A stretch of DNA of 57,846 nucleotides from the IMG/VR virus record IMGVR_UViG_3300009467_000016, positions 1 to 57,846 of that record. One strand, given 5' to 3'. Numbering within the stretch: position 1 is the first letter of the stretch; each line of letters opens with the position of its first letter. Source of the stretch: a virus. The translations under genes and the position numbers were made by a program. This document shows, one piece after another, positions 12,665 to 21,295 of the stretch. The notes beneath the pieces were generated by a model that was not told the DNA's origin, searched no databases, and was given only the letters and a program-made list of their open reading frames with translations.

Positions 12665-13195
12665 ATGCCATCTAAAGCTAAACCCATTCAAATGAAGACT
12701 ACTTATCATGTAGGTGGGGATACAAAAGCTGTTCCAAAATCAGTAGACATTAACGCCGCCAATGCACGTAATAAGTTTAATGCTGCAAACAAATCGGCTG
12801 TGAATGCACGTAATAAGTTTAATGCTGCAAACAAAGCAACGCCGACAGCAGTATCAACGCCGACAGCCGACCCAACGCCGACAGCCGATACACGCAAATC
12901 TCCAATCGGCATTATGAAAGAAAAATCAACGCCAAACAGACGAAGACCGTCAAGTCGTAGATTACAACAGATGCAAAGACGCAAATTAGCAATGATGCGT
13001 AGACGCGGAGGTGGACGTGTTTCACCAGCAGCTACTCCAACCCCTAGTCGTCCAACCCCTAGTAGAGGTGGACGTGTAATCCCTAGTAGAGGTGGGCGTC
13101 CAACCCCTCGTAATATGGCTGTTAGAGGGCCAAGACGCGCTACAGGTGGCAGACGTAGACTTGGCAGAAACCTTAGTCGTTTTTCGTTTCAGTAA
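12665..13195 (+). CDS. Highly basic, disordered protein with internal repeats, 176 aa
   Basis: The protein is dominated by Arg, Pro, Thr and Gly. NARNKFNAANK occurs twice, encoded by an exact 33-bp direct repeat (12761-12793 and 12803-12835), followed by three TPTA-type units and an RRRGGGR/PSRGGR-rich tail. It should bind nucleic acid through charge. It may be a packaged internal protein that neutralises DNA; that role is inferred from composition and position among structural genes. Confidence 0.7.
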   Translation: MPSKAKPIQMKTTYHVGGDTKAVPKSVDINAANARNKFNAANKSAVNARNKFNAANKATPTAVSTPTADPTPTADTRKSPIGIMKEKSTPNRRRPSSRRLQQMQRRKLAMMRRRGGGRVSPAATPTPSRPTPSRGGRVIPSRGGRPTPRNMAVRGPRRATGGRRRLGRNLSRFSFQ

Positions 13196-13209
13196 GGTAG
13201 TATTGCAAT

Positions 13210-13488
13210 ATGAGCATAGATTACAGGGGAGAGACATTTGCAGGTTATAACAAGCCGAAGCGTACCCCTGATCACCCGAAAAAAAGTCATGCCGTTCTTG
13301 CGAAAGAAGGTACAACCATTAAGCTCATCAGGTTCGGTGAACAAGGAGCGAAGACCGCCGGGAAGCCAAAAAAAGGTGAATCCGACAAGATGAAGAAAAA
13401 ACGTGCATCCTTTAAAGCAAGACACGGTAAAAACATAAAAAAGGGAAAACTCAGCGCAGCATACTGGGCTGATAGAACAAAATGGTAA
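13210..13488 (+). CDS. Conserved basic protein, DUF6321-like, 92 aa
   Basis: The product contains YRGETFAGYNKPKRTP, SHAVLAKEG, IKLIRFGEQGAK and KARHGKNIKKGKLSAAYWA. This is a small basic phage family that I associate with DUF6321. It is found beside virion genes in many marine phages and has no known activity. The ATG lies 14 bp after the preceding stop. Confidence 0.8.
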   Translation: MSIDYRGETFAGYNKPKRTPDHPKKSHAVLAKEGTTIKLIRFGEQGAKTAGKPKKGESDKMKKKRASFKARHGKNIKKGKLSAAYWADRTKW

Positions 13489-13511
13489 CACGCTATAAAG
13501 GATAATATATC

Positions 13512-14063
13512 ATGGCAACTACAACTTTAACACAAGGTATTGAAGAATACCAATCAGACATTACATTTGGTAATGGCATTGACGTAACAGGCACTGGTGC
13601 ATTTAGTGGCGCAGTAACCCTGTTGAAACCTATTGAAAGTATTACTGCTGCAACACGTACTGTGCTTGCTGCTGAGTCAGGTACAATTTTTAGTCTTAAT
13701 CGTGCTGCGGGGATTGTTGTAACTTTACCTGCTGCTGCTGTTGGACTTAACTATAAGTTCCACATTGGTACTACAGGTACTGGTACACTTACTATTAATG
13801 CAGCTACATCTGCTGATACCCTTCAGGGTGTAGTAATGATGCATGACAAAGACGAAGTAGGTTCTGTTGTTGTTCTTAATGAGAACATTCAGACCTCTGC
13901 TTTTGCTGTTCCTGCCGCTGCTGATCACCAGCTTGTAATGGATGCTGACACTAAGGGACGTTTTGTCGGTGGTATTGTTGAGTACACCTGCTTGTCAGAT
14001 TCCAAGTGGGTTGTAGAGGGACACCTCTTTGGTGACGGCAACTCAGTAACTCCATTCACATAA
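13512..14063 (+). CDS. Putative minor virion or decoration protein, 183 aa
   Basis: The sequence is Ala/Gly/Thr-rich with repeated beta strands (GTGTLTINAATSADTL, CLSDSKWVVEGHLFG), like capsid decoration or short fibre domains. The central part resembles the beta-sandwich found at the end of many phage structural proteins. AAAGGATA precedes the ATG. The assignment is by composition and position only. Confidence 0.6.
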   Translation: MATTTLTQGIEEYQSDITFGNGIDVTGTGAFSGAVTLLKPIESITAATRTVLAAESGTIFSLNRAAGIVVTLPAAAVGLNYKFHIGTTGTGTLTINAATSADTLQGVVMMHDKDEVGSVVVLNENIQTSAFAVPAAADHQLVMDADTKGRFVGGIVEYTCLSDSKWVVEGHLFGDGNSVTPFT

Positions 14064-14071
14064 TTTTAATT

Positions 14072-14080
14072 TGCTATAAT
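14072..14080 (+). promoter_or_regulatory. Extended -10 promoter candidate
   Basis: TGCTATAAT lies at 14072-14080, a perfect TATAAT with the TGn extension, in the gap before the HNH gene. No good -35 box is present, which is tolerated by extended -10 promoters. Confidence 0.5.
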
Positions 14081-14100
14081 AAAAGAGGGGGTAGTTACTA

Positions 14101-14367
14101 ATGTCAGGACCAACTAAGATATCTGTAACTCCTCCTTTAGGCAAACGTAACTATCGTAAAGAATACGATAACTACCACGCCTCACCAGAGCAAAAGAAAA
14201 AGAGAGCCTCACGCAACGCTGCACGTAAACGCAGTGCAGCAAAACCGGGGCAGGACGTTCATCACAAAAATGGCAATCCTTTAGATAACAGGAAGGGCAA
14301 CTTAGCTGTTGTATCCCCTAGCTCTAATAGATCGTTTCCACGTGATCGTAACGCTAGGAAAACGTAA
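14101..14367 (+). CDS. Small HNH-type nuclease-like protein, 88 aa
   Basis: The C-terminal half reads DVHHKNGNPLDNRKGNL, matching the HNH core (His-His, then Asn and the N-L pair), after a basic helical N-terminus. HNH proteins near terminase genes often assist packaging cleavage in HK97-like phages, though homing endonucleases look similar. Two kilobases of small genes separate it from the terminase. GAGGGGG lies upstream of the ATG. Confidence 0.75.
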   Translation: MSGPTKISVTPPLGKRNYRKEYDNYHASPEQKKKRASRNAARKRSAAKPGQDVHHKNGNPLDNRKGNLAVVSPSSNRSFPRDRNARKT

Positions 14368-14383
14368 CGGGAGTTAAAACACA

Positions 14384-14686
14384 ATGGTTGACCAAGCCGC
14401 ATTGGTAGGAGAACACTTAGGATGGGCTGTAGAAGACGCAGTTACTCTAGGTGATACTGCTACTACACACGTAGTTTGCACTAACGCTAAGATGGTGCTT
14501 ATTGAGACAAGTCACGCTTTAGATATAGGTTTTGCTACAGCAGAAGCTGACATTACAGATAACGACATTATGTTACCTGCTGGTGTTCACAGTCTTGTTG
14601 TACCTAAAGCTATAGGTAACGCTACAATTTTAAATTACAGACGAGGTAGCAGTACAAGTACGCTAGTTCGTGTTGTATTAACATAA
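14384..14686 (+). CDS. Putative small structural protein, 100 aa
   Basis: The product is beta-rich with no charged clusters (THVVCTNAKMVLIETSHAL, LPAGVHSLVVPKAIG), similar in character to small head or fibre proteins of marine phages. I do not recognise a specific family. Confidence 0.6.
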   Translation: MVDQAALVGEHLGWAVEDAVTLGDTATTHVVCTNAKMVLIETSHALDIGFATAEADITDNDIMLPAGVHSLVVPKAIGNATILNYRRGSSTSTLVRVVLT

Positions 14687-14701
14687 AGGGGATTACACAA
14701 G

Positions 14702-15400
14702 ATGGCTAGTAAGTTAACACAGTGGATTAATGCCAGTTTAAAAAACAAAGGTATGACCGCTAAACAAGCACAAAAGAATGCTTATAAGTACAAGAGTATT
14801 GCTGCAGCTAAAAAGGCAGGGTCTTTGTACTACAAAGATAAGAACGGTAAGATAATGATTGCCGCTTATGCGGAGGACTTAAAAAACATTCCTAAAGTCA
14901 AACCTAAAGACAAGCCTAAAGCTGATCGTAAAGATGGCTTACTGAGTAAGAGTGGCAACCCTACACAAGGTCCGGGTAATCGCGGAATGCGTGAAAAAAA
15001 GATTACCACAACTCCTCTCCCTAAGACTTCAACAGCTAAACCTAAACCTAGCGTAGAAGCCCTTGTTAAACCGTCTGTGCCTGTACAGCCTAGTGGTGGT
15101 GGCAATGGTAAAGCTAACCCTACAACAAATTCAGCAAAGCTTGACGCTTGGAAAGCAGGAGATAAAGGTCTTAGTTCTAAAGAGCAATTTCGTTTAGCTA
15201 AATGGGCTGAAAGAAATGACTTAAGTGTTCCTAAAGACTTAGCTAAAGATCGTGTTAGACTTAGCCTTAAAACTTCACTGAATAAAAACAAAGGTGGTCC
15301 TGTAACTAAGAAGCCTAAAGGTGCTTACGCTGCAGGTGGTATGACTAAAAAGTCAGGCTATATGTATGGTGGCATGGCAAAGAAAAAGGCGAAGAAATAA
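14702..15400 (+). CDS. Lysine-rich virion-region protein with AGGM motifs, 232 aa
   Basis: An N-terminal helical domain (MASKLTQWINASLKNKGM, then QAQKNAYKYKSIAAAKKAG) is followed by a Pro/Lys-rich linker, a second helical block (SSKEQFRLAKWAERNDL) and a tail with AAGGMTKK and YGGMAKKK. The Gly-Gly motif followed by Met, Leu or Ser recurs in several virion-region proteins of this genome. It may be packaged with DNA; the function is unknown. Confidence 0.65.
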   Translation: MASKLTQWINASLKNKGMTAKQAQKNAYKYKSIAAAKKAGSLYYKDKNGKIMIAAYAEDLKNIPKVKPKDKPKADRKDGLLSKSGNPTQGPGNRGMREKKITTTPLPKTSTAKPKPSVEALVKPSVPVQPSGGGNGKANPTTNSAKLDAWKAGDKGLSSKEQFRLAKWAERNDLSVPKDLAKDRVRLSLKTSLNKNKGGPVTKKPKGAYAAGGMTKKSGYMYGGMAKKKAKK

Positions 15401-15448
15401 TGCATAACGGGATTGCATTCTTGTATGTAGTCCTTTAAGTCAAAGCAT

Positions 15449-15487
15449 GGTATAACTATCTCTGGTAATACATAGAGGAGTTATACC
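15449..15487 (+). promoter_or_regulatory. Inverted repeat and extended -10 box in front of the DUF1127 gene
   Basis: GGTATAACT (15449-15457) and AGTTATACC (15479-15487) are perfect 9-bp arms, with CTCT and AGAG nested inside. The second arm holds the end of the Shine-Dalgarno AGAGGAG, immediately before ATG 15488. In RNA this hairpin would hide the ribosome-binding site. In DNA the first arm contains TGGTATAAC, an extended -10 box, so it could instead be an operator. Confidence 0.7.
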
Positions 15488-15640
15488 ATGTTTAAAACAT
15501 TTATCAAAGCATTACAAGACAGTCAAATGCGTAGAGTGCAATACTGGCAGTTAGTTAATATGTCAGATTCTGCGCTTAAAGACATTGGAGTCACACGTGG
15601 CGAAATTAAGCAAAAGTTCTACGGTAAAGAAGGTACCTAA
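15488..15640 (+). CDS. DUF1127 family small protein, 50 aa
   Basis: The product contains RRVQYWQLVNMSDSALKDIG followed by VTRGEI, the signature of DUF1127 (YjiS-like), a family abundant in alphaproteobacteria. Arg-rich bacterial members bind RNA and affect phosphate or stress regulation. AGAGGAG lies 7 nt before the ATG inside a hairpin. It overlaps the next gene in another frame. It was probably acquired from the host. Confidence 0.85.
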   Translation: MFKTFIKALQDSQMRRVQYWQLVNMSDSALKDIGVTRGEIKQKFYGKEGT

Positions 15641-15830
15641 AGCAAAAGGCTATGCTAAAGGTGGTTCAACAGTAAATGCGGCGGGTAATTATACTAAGCC
15701 TACTATGCGTAAGTCTCTTGTCGCCTCCGTTAAGGCTGGCGGCAAAGGTGGAAGCCCCGGACAGTGGTCGGCTCGTAAAGCTCAAATGGTTGCCAAGCAA
15801 TACAAAGCAAAAGGTGGAGGATACACGTAA
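15597..15830 (+). CDS. Conserved basic small protein, GTG start, 77 aa
   Basis: The start chosen is GTG 15597, preceded by TTGGAG at 6 nt; the frame has no ATG upstream. A recognisable block begins NAAGNYTKPTMRKSLVASVK and continues through GSPGQWSARKAQMVAKQY to a GGGYT end. It recurs in many marine and cyanobacterial phages with no known role. The first 44 bp lie within the DUF1127 gene. Confidence 0.75.
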   Translation: MAKLSKSSTVKKVPKAKGYAKGGSTVNAAGNYTKPTMRKSLVASVKAGGKGGSPGQWSARKAQMVAKQYKAKGGGYT

Positions 15831-15985
15831 TGAAAGTAGACGCACCTAAAGGTTATCACTGGATGAAACAAAAAGATGGCAGTTTAAAACTAATGAAGCA
15901 TGACGGTAAGTTTGTTCCTCACAAGGGGGCAAGCCTTGCTGCTAACTTTGCAGTACAAAAGAAACACAATGCCAAACAAAAGTAA
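15830..15985 (+). CDS. Small basic protein, 51 aa
   Basis: The ATG overlaps the upstream stop (TAATG). The product begins MKVDAPKGYHWMKQKDGSLK and carries a clear His/Lys-rich short domain, MKHDGKFVPHKGASLAANF. Related small proteins accompany the preceding family in marine phages. The function is unknown. Confidence 0.7.
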   Translation: MKVDAPKGYHWMKQKDGSLKLMKHDGKFVPHKGASLAANFAVQKKHNAKQK

Positions 15986-16289
15986 AACACCTAAAGCAAA
16001 GAAAAAGCCAGCCGCTAAGATGAACTCTGGCGGTTTAGCTAAAAGTCAAAAGAGCCTTAAGTCATGGACTAAGCAGGATTGGAGAACTAAGAGTGGCAAA
16101 CCTTCTACGCAAGGTCCAAAGGCTACAGGAGAGCGTTACTTGCCAGCTAGTGCTATCAAAGCTATGGATTCTAAGTCTTACTCTGCGTCTTCAGCGAAGA
16201 AAAGAGCAGATACAGCAAAAGGTAAGCAATTCTCTAAGCAACCTAAAAAAGCGGCTAAAGCTGCCAAGCCGTACAGGAAAGTAACATGA
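15969..16289 (+). CDS. DUF5872-like basic protein, 106 aa
   Basis: The start chosen is MPNKSKTPKAKKKPAAKM at 15969, overlapping the end of the previous gene. The core SLKSWTKQDWRTKSGKPSTQ, then ATGERYLPASAIKAM and KGKQFSKQPKK, matches the family I know as DUF5872, common in marine viruses. It is strongly basic and probably nucleic-acid associated. The terminase small subunit start overlaps its end by 4 bp. Confidence 0.8.
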   Translation: MPNKSKTPKAKKKPAAKMNSGGLAKSQKSLKSWTKQDWRTKSGKPSTQGPKATGERYLPASAIKAMDSKSYSASSAKKRADTAKGKQFSKQPKKAAKAAKPYRKVT

Positions 16290-16654
16290 GTAGAGTACTA
16301 AACGAAAAGCAACAACTCTTTATGCAAGTCTTATTTGATGAAGCACAAGGTGACGTTGTACAAGCTAAGAAGCTTGCAGGTTATGCTGATGGCTCATCTA
16401 CTAAGACTATTGTAGAGAGCTTAAAGGATGAGATATTTGAGGCTACAAAGACTTATATGTCGCGACTTGGGCCTAAAGCTGCGGTTGCTTACGGTAGTGC
16501 TTTGGTTGACCCTACGCAGCTTGGTATTAAAGAAAAGATGGTAGCTGCAGGTCAAATCTTAGATCGTGCTGGTATAGTTAAGACTGAGAAGGTTGCAGTA
16601 GAAGCTAGTGGTGGTTTGTTTATCTTGCCACCTAAAGAAAGTGACGATGACTAA
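16286..16654 (+). CDS. terS: Terminase small subunit
   Basis: The 122-residue protein begins MSRVLNEKQQLFMQVLFDEA, with a helix-turn-helix-like N-terminal region (AKKLAGYADGSSTKTIVESL) and the ending KTEKVAVEASGGLFILPPK seen in marine podovirus small terminases. It recognises phage DNA and loads the large subunit. It lies just upstream of the large subunit, separated by one HTH gene. Confidence 0.8.
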   Translation: MSRVLNEKQQLFMQVLFDEAQGDVVQAKKLAGYADGSSTKTIVESLKDEIFEATKTYMSRLGPKAAVAYGSALVDPTQLGIKEKMVAAGQILDRAGIVKTEKVAVEASGGLFILPPKESDDD

Positions 16655-17060
16655 ACACTTTGCGTTTAATGACTTAGGTTATTGGATGTTACCTAAGCCT
16701 AAGAAACTACGACATTGGGAGAGAATACCAAGGCTAGTTAAGTTTGTACCTTTTGGCTACGAGATAGACCCAAAAGATGAACGTTGGTTAAACCCTATTG
16801 AGAAAGAGTTAGAACTATTAGAGCTTGCAAAGAAACACTTAAAGCAATATAGTTATAGAGAAGTTTCTGCTTGGTTAACTACACAGTCAGGTAAAAGCAT
16901 ATCTCATATGGGCTTAAAAAAGAGGGTAGACCTTGAGCGAAAACGTAAAGCAACTGCTAGAATCAAACGTAAGCTTGCCAAAAGGCTCCAAGAAGCGATC
17001 ACGCAGTACGAAACGCTTGAAAAAGAAAGGACAGGATACTACACCTGTCCAGCCGAGTAA
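16647..17060 (+). CDS. Putative HTH DNA-binding protein between terminase genes, 137 aa
   Basis: The start chosen is MTKHFAFNDLGYWMLPK at 16647. The middle section (YSYREVSAWLTTQSGKSISH, then MGLKKRVDLERKRKA) looks like a recombinase-type helix-turn-helix followed by a long basic helix. The last 128 bp overlap the terminase large subunit in another frame. Its position suggests a packaging accessory. Confidence 0.7.
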   Translation: MTKHFAFNDLGYWMLPKPKKLRHWERIPRLVKFVPFGYEIDPKDERWLNPIEKELELLELAKKHLKQYSYREVSAWLTTQSGKSISHMGLKKRVDLERKRKATARIKRKLAKRLQEAITQYETLEKERTGYYTCPAE

Positions 17061-18516
17061 GAATGTTTCACGTGAAACAGTGCCAGCCACAGTTATACCT
17101 GCACCGTTTGACGTAGAACAAGCACAGAATATTGTATTTCAACCTAATCCCGGCCCTCAGACTCAATATCTAGCGTCAGGAGAGCGCGAAGTACTTTACG
17201 GTGGGGCAGCAGGTGGCGGTAAAAGCTACGCTACACTCGCTGACCCCTTACGTAACTTAAACCATCACGCATTTAGTGGGTTGCTTGTGCGCCACACTAC
17301 AGAGGAACTTAGGGAACTTATTCAGAAAAGCCAAGAGTTGTACCCTAAAGCAATTCCGGGCATTAAGTGGTCAGAGCGTAAGTCTCAATGGGTTACACCT
17401 AGAGGTGGTCGCATTTGGATGAGTTACCTAGATAAAGACCAAGACGTTATGCGCTACCAAGGACAGGCGTTTAACTACATTGCATTTGATGAGTTAACTC
17501 AATGGAATACACCGTTTGCGTGGAACTACATGCGCTCACGTTTACGTAGTGCTTCACCTGAGTTAGGCTTGTACATGAGGGCTACTACAAACCCCGGCTC
17601 TATAGGCCACGCTTGGGTTAAGAAGATGTTTATTGACCCGTCTGAGCCTAACAAGCCTTTTTGGGCTACCGATATTGAAACAGGGAAGACCTTAGCGTAC
17701 CCTAAAGGTCACACTAAAGAAGGTCAACCTTTGTTTAAGCGTAGGTTTATACCTGCAAGTTTGTTTGACAATCCATACTTAGCTGACAGTGGCGATTATG
17801 AGACTATGCTGCTATCTATGCCAGAGCATCAACGTAAGCAACTACTAGAAGGAAACTGGGATGTTAATGAGGGTGCAGCCTTCCCTGAGTTTAATAGACA
17901 AATTCACGTTGTTGACCCTTATGACATTCCTAATAGCTGGGCGAAGTTCAGAGCTTGCGATTACGGTTACGGCAGTTGGACAGGTGTTGTGTGGTTTGCC
18001 GTATCACCCTCTGAGCATCTTGTAGTTTATAGAGAAATGTATGTCACCAAAGTTACTGCTACTGACTTAGCGGATTTAATATTAGAGGCAGAGTCAGATG
18101 ATGGCACCATAAGATACGGCGTGTTGGACTCGTCCCTTTGGCATAAAAGAGGTGACACTGGTCCTAGTCTAGCGGAGCAAATGATTATGAAGGGCTGTCG
18201 CTGGAGACCTTCTGATCGTTCTAAAGGTTCTAGGGTGTCAGGCAAAAATGAGATACACCGCCGTTTGCAGGTAGACGAGTTTACTGAGGAACCCCAACTC
18301 GTATTCTTTTCTACCTGCACCAACTGCATAGCACAGATACCTAGCATACCTTTAGATAAGCGTAACCCTGAAGACGTAGATACAAACGCAGAAGATCACT
18401 TGTACGATGCTTTAAGGTATGGTATCATGACAAGACCTAGAAGTTCCTTGTGGGATTTCAACCCTTCAACACAGAGAAGCGGTTTTCAAGCTGCTGATCC
18501 AGTATTCGGATATTAA
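16933..18516 (+). CDS. terL: Terminase large subunit (packaging ATPase/nuclease)
   Basis: The start chosen is TTG 16933, preceded by GAGGGTAGACC. Walker A is GGAAGGGKS at residues 90-98 and Walker B YIAFDEL ends in D186/E187. The nuclease domain begins with D343 in ACDYGYGSW and continues with VLDSSLW and an EDHLYDALRY segment near the C-terminus. At 527 residues it is of normal size. The first 58 residues are basic and disordered, and residues 44-49 (NVSRET) are encoded by a perfect parS site. It pumps DNA into the prohead through the portal encoded next. Confidence 0.95.
   Translation: MSENVKQLLESNVSLPKGSKKRSRSTKRLKKKGQDTTPVQPSKNVSRETVPATVIPAPFDVEQAQNIVFQPNPGPQTQYLASGEREVLYGGAAGGGKSYATLADPLRNLNHHAFSGLLVRHTTEELRELIQKSQELYPKAIPGIKWSERKSQWVTPRGGRIWMSYLDKDQDVMRYQGQAFNYIAFDELTQWNTPFAWNYMRSRLRSASPELGLYMRATTNPGSIGHAWVKKMFIDPSEPNKPFWATDIETGKTLAYPKGHTKEGQPLFKRRFIPASLFDNPYLADSGDYETMLLSMPEHQRKQLLEGNWDVNEGAAFPEFNRQIHVVDPYDIPNSWAKFRACDYGYGSWTGVVWFAVSPSEHLVVYREMYVTKVTATDLADLILEAESDDGTIRYGVLDSSLWHKRGDTGPSLAEQMIMKGCRWRPSDRSKGSRVSGKNEIHRRLQVDEFTEEPQLVFFSTCTNCIAQIPSIPLDKRNPEDVDTNAEDHLYDALRYGIMTRPRSSLWDFNPSTQRSGFQAADPVFGY
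17064..17079. promoter_or_regulatory. parS: parS-type site 2 (inside terL)
   Basis: TGTTTCACGTGAAACA occurs exactly, within codons 44-49 of the terminase large subunit, in its poorly constrained N-terminal tail. Conservation of all 16 bases inside coding sequence argues that the DNA site itself matters. Confidence 0.85.
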
Positions 18517-18518
18517 AT

Positions 18519-20669
18519 ATGGACCCAGATGATTTCACAACAGACTTTGAAACTAACTTAGAGTCAGGCGAGTCTTCTCACATTGAAGACGTTACTTCTG
18601 AAAGTATGCATGATCCTAAGACAGGTCACATTATTAATCTAGTAATGGATCGTTACAAACGTGCAGAAGATGCTCGTATGACAGACGAAACACGTTGGAT
18701 GGATGCTTACCGTAACTACCGTGGTATATACAACAACGAAGTCCAATTTACTGAAACTGAAAAGTCGCGTGTATTTGTCAAGGTAACTAAAACTAAAACA
18801 CTGGCTGCATATGGTCAGATTGTAGATGTACTCTTTGGTAGTCACAAGTTTCCATTAGCTATTGATCCTACTACGCTCCCAGAGGGCGTGGCTGAGTCCG
18901 TACACTTTGATGCTTCACCTAAAGCAGAGGAAGGTATGGAAGAACTAAAAGAGGCGTTTACCCCGCCTATGTTTAGCTCTGAAGAATCAAGACTACAACC
19001 CGGAGAGACTATAGAATCTTTACGAGAGCGTCTAGGTGGCATGGCTAAGAAGCTAGAGCCTGTAGAAGATAAACTTATTGAGGGTCAAGGTACACTCCCT
19101 ACAAGCATTACTTTTAATCCTGCACTTGTTGCAGCTAAGAAGATGCAAAAGAAAGTACATGATCAGCTAGAAGAGTCAGGGGCTAACAAGCAACTGCGCC
19201 TAGCTGCCTTTGAGACTGCTTTATTTGGCACTGGTATTATGAAGGGTCCATTTGCTGTAAATAAAGAGTACCCTAATTGGGATGAAGAAGGTGAGTACAA
19301 GCCAACCATTAAGACTGTACCATCTACTAGCCATGTTTCTATTTGGAACTTTTATCCTGACCCTGATGCTGCTAACATGGATGAGGCTGAGTATATCGTA
19401 GAGCGACACAAGATGTCACGCTCACAGGTTCGTGCATTAAAGGGTAGACCTTTCTTTCGTGATAACGCCATTGATAAGTCTCTTGCTATGGGTGAGTCCT
19501 ATGAGAAGAAATGGTGGGAGCAAGCTATGGAGGATGACGCTCAAAGCGGTAAAGCATAGCGTTATGAAGTACATGAGTTCTGGGGTTTCGTTGATAGAGA
19601 AGTCCTTGAAGAGTACGATGTAGATATTCCTAAAGAGTTAAAAGATACAGAGCAAGTCAACGTAAACATTTGGGTATGTAACCATCAAGTCTTGCGTCTT
19701 GTAATGAACCCATTTAAACCTGCACTTATTCCTTACTACGCTGTACCTTATGAGCTTAACCCATATAGCTTCTTTGGTGTAGGTATAGCTGAAAATATGG
19801 ATGATACACAAACTCTTATGAATGGCTTCATGCGTATGGCTGTAGACAATGCAGCCTTAAGTGGTAATATGCTTATTGAAGTAGATGAAACCAACCTAGT
19901 TCCCGGCCAAGATTTAAGCGTGTACCCCGGAAAAGTCTTTAGAAGACAAGGTGGTGCGCCGGGACAAGCTATTTTTGGAACCAAGTTCCCCAACGTGTCA
20001 GGCGAGAACATGCAGATGTTTGACAAGGCACGTGTATTAGCAGATGAGAGTACAGGCTTCCCTAGCTTTGCTCATGGTCAGACAGGAGTTTCAGGTGTCG
20101 GACGTACAGCTTCTGGCATTAGTATGCTCATGTCTGCTGCTAATGGTTCTATACGGAATGTAATTAAGAACGTAGATGACTACATGCTTAAGCCTTTAGG
20201 TAAAGCGTTCTTTAACTTCAACATGCAGTTTGACTTTGATCCTGAGATTAAGGGTGACTTAGAGGTACGCGCACAGGGTACTGAGAGCTTGATGGCTAAC
20301 GAAGTGCGTAGCCAGCGTTTGATGCAGTTCTTGCAAGTAGCACAAAATCCTGTACTGGCACCGTTTGCTAAGATGGATTACCTTATTCGTGAGATTGCAG
20401 TTAGCATGGATTTAGACCCTGAGAAGCTCACAAACAGCTTACAAGACGCCGCTATCCAAGCGGAGATACTGAAGCAGTTCCAGCAGCCTCTACCACAGCC
20501 ACCAGAAGAAGGAGTTCCCCAGTCGGGTACTACCCCACCCCAAGGCGCAGCACCCACAGGACAGGCTCCTACAGGGCCACAGGACGCATCAGGTGGAGGC
20601 GGCGGTAACATTGGAGTAGGCTCTGCACCTGCGCCGGGAGAACAAGGCTTTACTGGAAGGCCACAATAA
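18519..20669 (+). CDS. Portal protein, interrupted by an in-frame amber codon
   Basis: The frame starts at 18519, meets TAG at 19557-19559 after 346 codons, then stays open to 20669. The 43 codons right after the TAG (RYEVHEFWGFVDREVLEEYD onward) lead without a break into NPYSFFGVGIAENMDD and MNGFMRMAVDN, typical of podovirus portals. Read through, the product has 716 residues, a normal size. The C-terminal 60 residues are Pro/Gly-rich. No ribosome-binding site supports a separate downstream start. The TAG could be a mutation, a sequencing error or a suppressed codon. The portal is the dodecameric gate for DNA entry and exit. Confidence 0.85.
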
Positions 20670-21295
20670 TGAGCATAGGAGTTTTACTAGGTAAGCAGCT
20701 TGCCAAGGCTATTAAGGGTACAGGCGATGATGTAGCTGATGAGACTGTAGAGGCTTTGGGTAAGACTTCTGCTAAACCTGAACGCTTTGATCCTGAAGCT
20801 TTAAAGAGGGCGGCTAATCAAAACGACAAGTCAAGAGAAATACTTGTTGATATGCCTATAGAAGACTTTCTTAGAGTTTCAGAAAAAGTAAGTCCTGACG
20901 ATCCGGCTAGGGCTGACTCAAGAAAAGTAACAAAAGAGCTTGTAGAAAAAGGTACGCCTTTTAGGTCTATTCCAAGTCTTACATTTGAAAACTTAGGGGA
21001 TGGTACAGCAAAAGCTACAGGGCATGAAGGGCGTCACAGAGCTATGGCTTTACTTGCTGCAGGAGAAGATACTATTCCTGTAGTTTTGCATAGTTATGGA
21101 GGTAAAGGTGGTAGTATTCGTTGGGGCCAACAAAGTGATCCTGACAGTTTTGACTATATAGATGTATTACCTGACAGGCTAAAGAGTGAAGACACAGATG
21201 ATGTAGTGCCTATGCCTGACGCTGCAAGAAACATACGTAAAAAAGCTTCAGCAGAGAACATCCGTAGCTTAGTACAAAGGCCAATCAACAAATGA
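20669..21295 (+). CDS. ParB/Srx-fold-like virion-region protein, 208 aa
   Basis: The middle of the protein reads LVDMPIEDFLRVSEK, then SIPSLTFENLGDGTAKATGH followed by EGRHRAMALLAAGEDTIPVV. This has the layout of the ParB/sulfiredoxin-like nucleotide-binding fold found in phage polyvalent proteins. It has no HTH domain and no ParB dimerisation region, so it is not a partition protein. The ATG overlaps the portal stop (TAATG). It is probably an internal virion protein delivered with DNA. Confidence 0.65.
   Translation: MSIGVLLGKQLAKAIKGTGDDVADETVEALGKTSAKPERFDPEALKRAANQNDKSREILVDMPIEDFLRVSEKVSPDDPARADSRKVTKELVEKGTPFRSIPSLTFENLGDGTAKATGHEGRHRAMALLAAGEDTIPVVLHSYGGKGGSIRWGQQSDPDSFDYIDVLPDRLKSEDTDDVVPMPDAARNIRKKASAENIRSLVQRPINK

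Noticed and set aside
18519-20669. Global reassignment of TAG to an amino acid
   Set aside because: Several genes end cleanly at TAG with a correctly placed next start (12312, 32237, 36977, 37856), and no other long gene contains in-frame TAG.
20669-21295. The 208-aa protein as the ParB that binds parS
   Set aside because: It only shares the ParB/Srx-like fold region; no helix-turn-helix or dimerisation domain follows, and it lies among virion genes.
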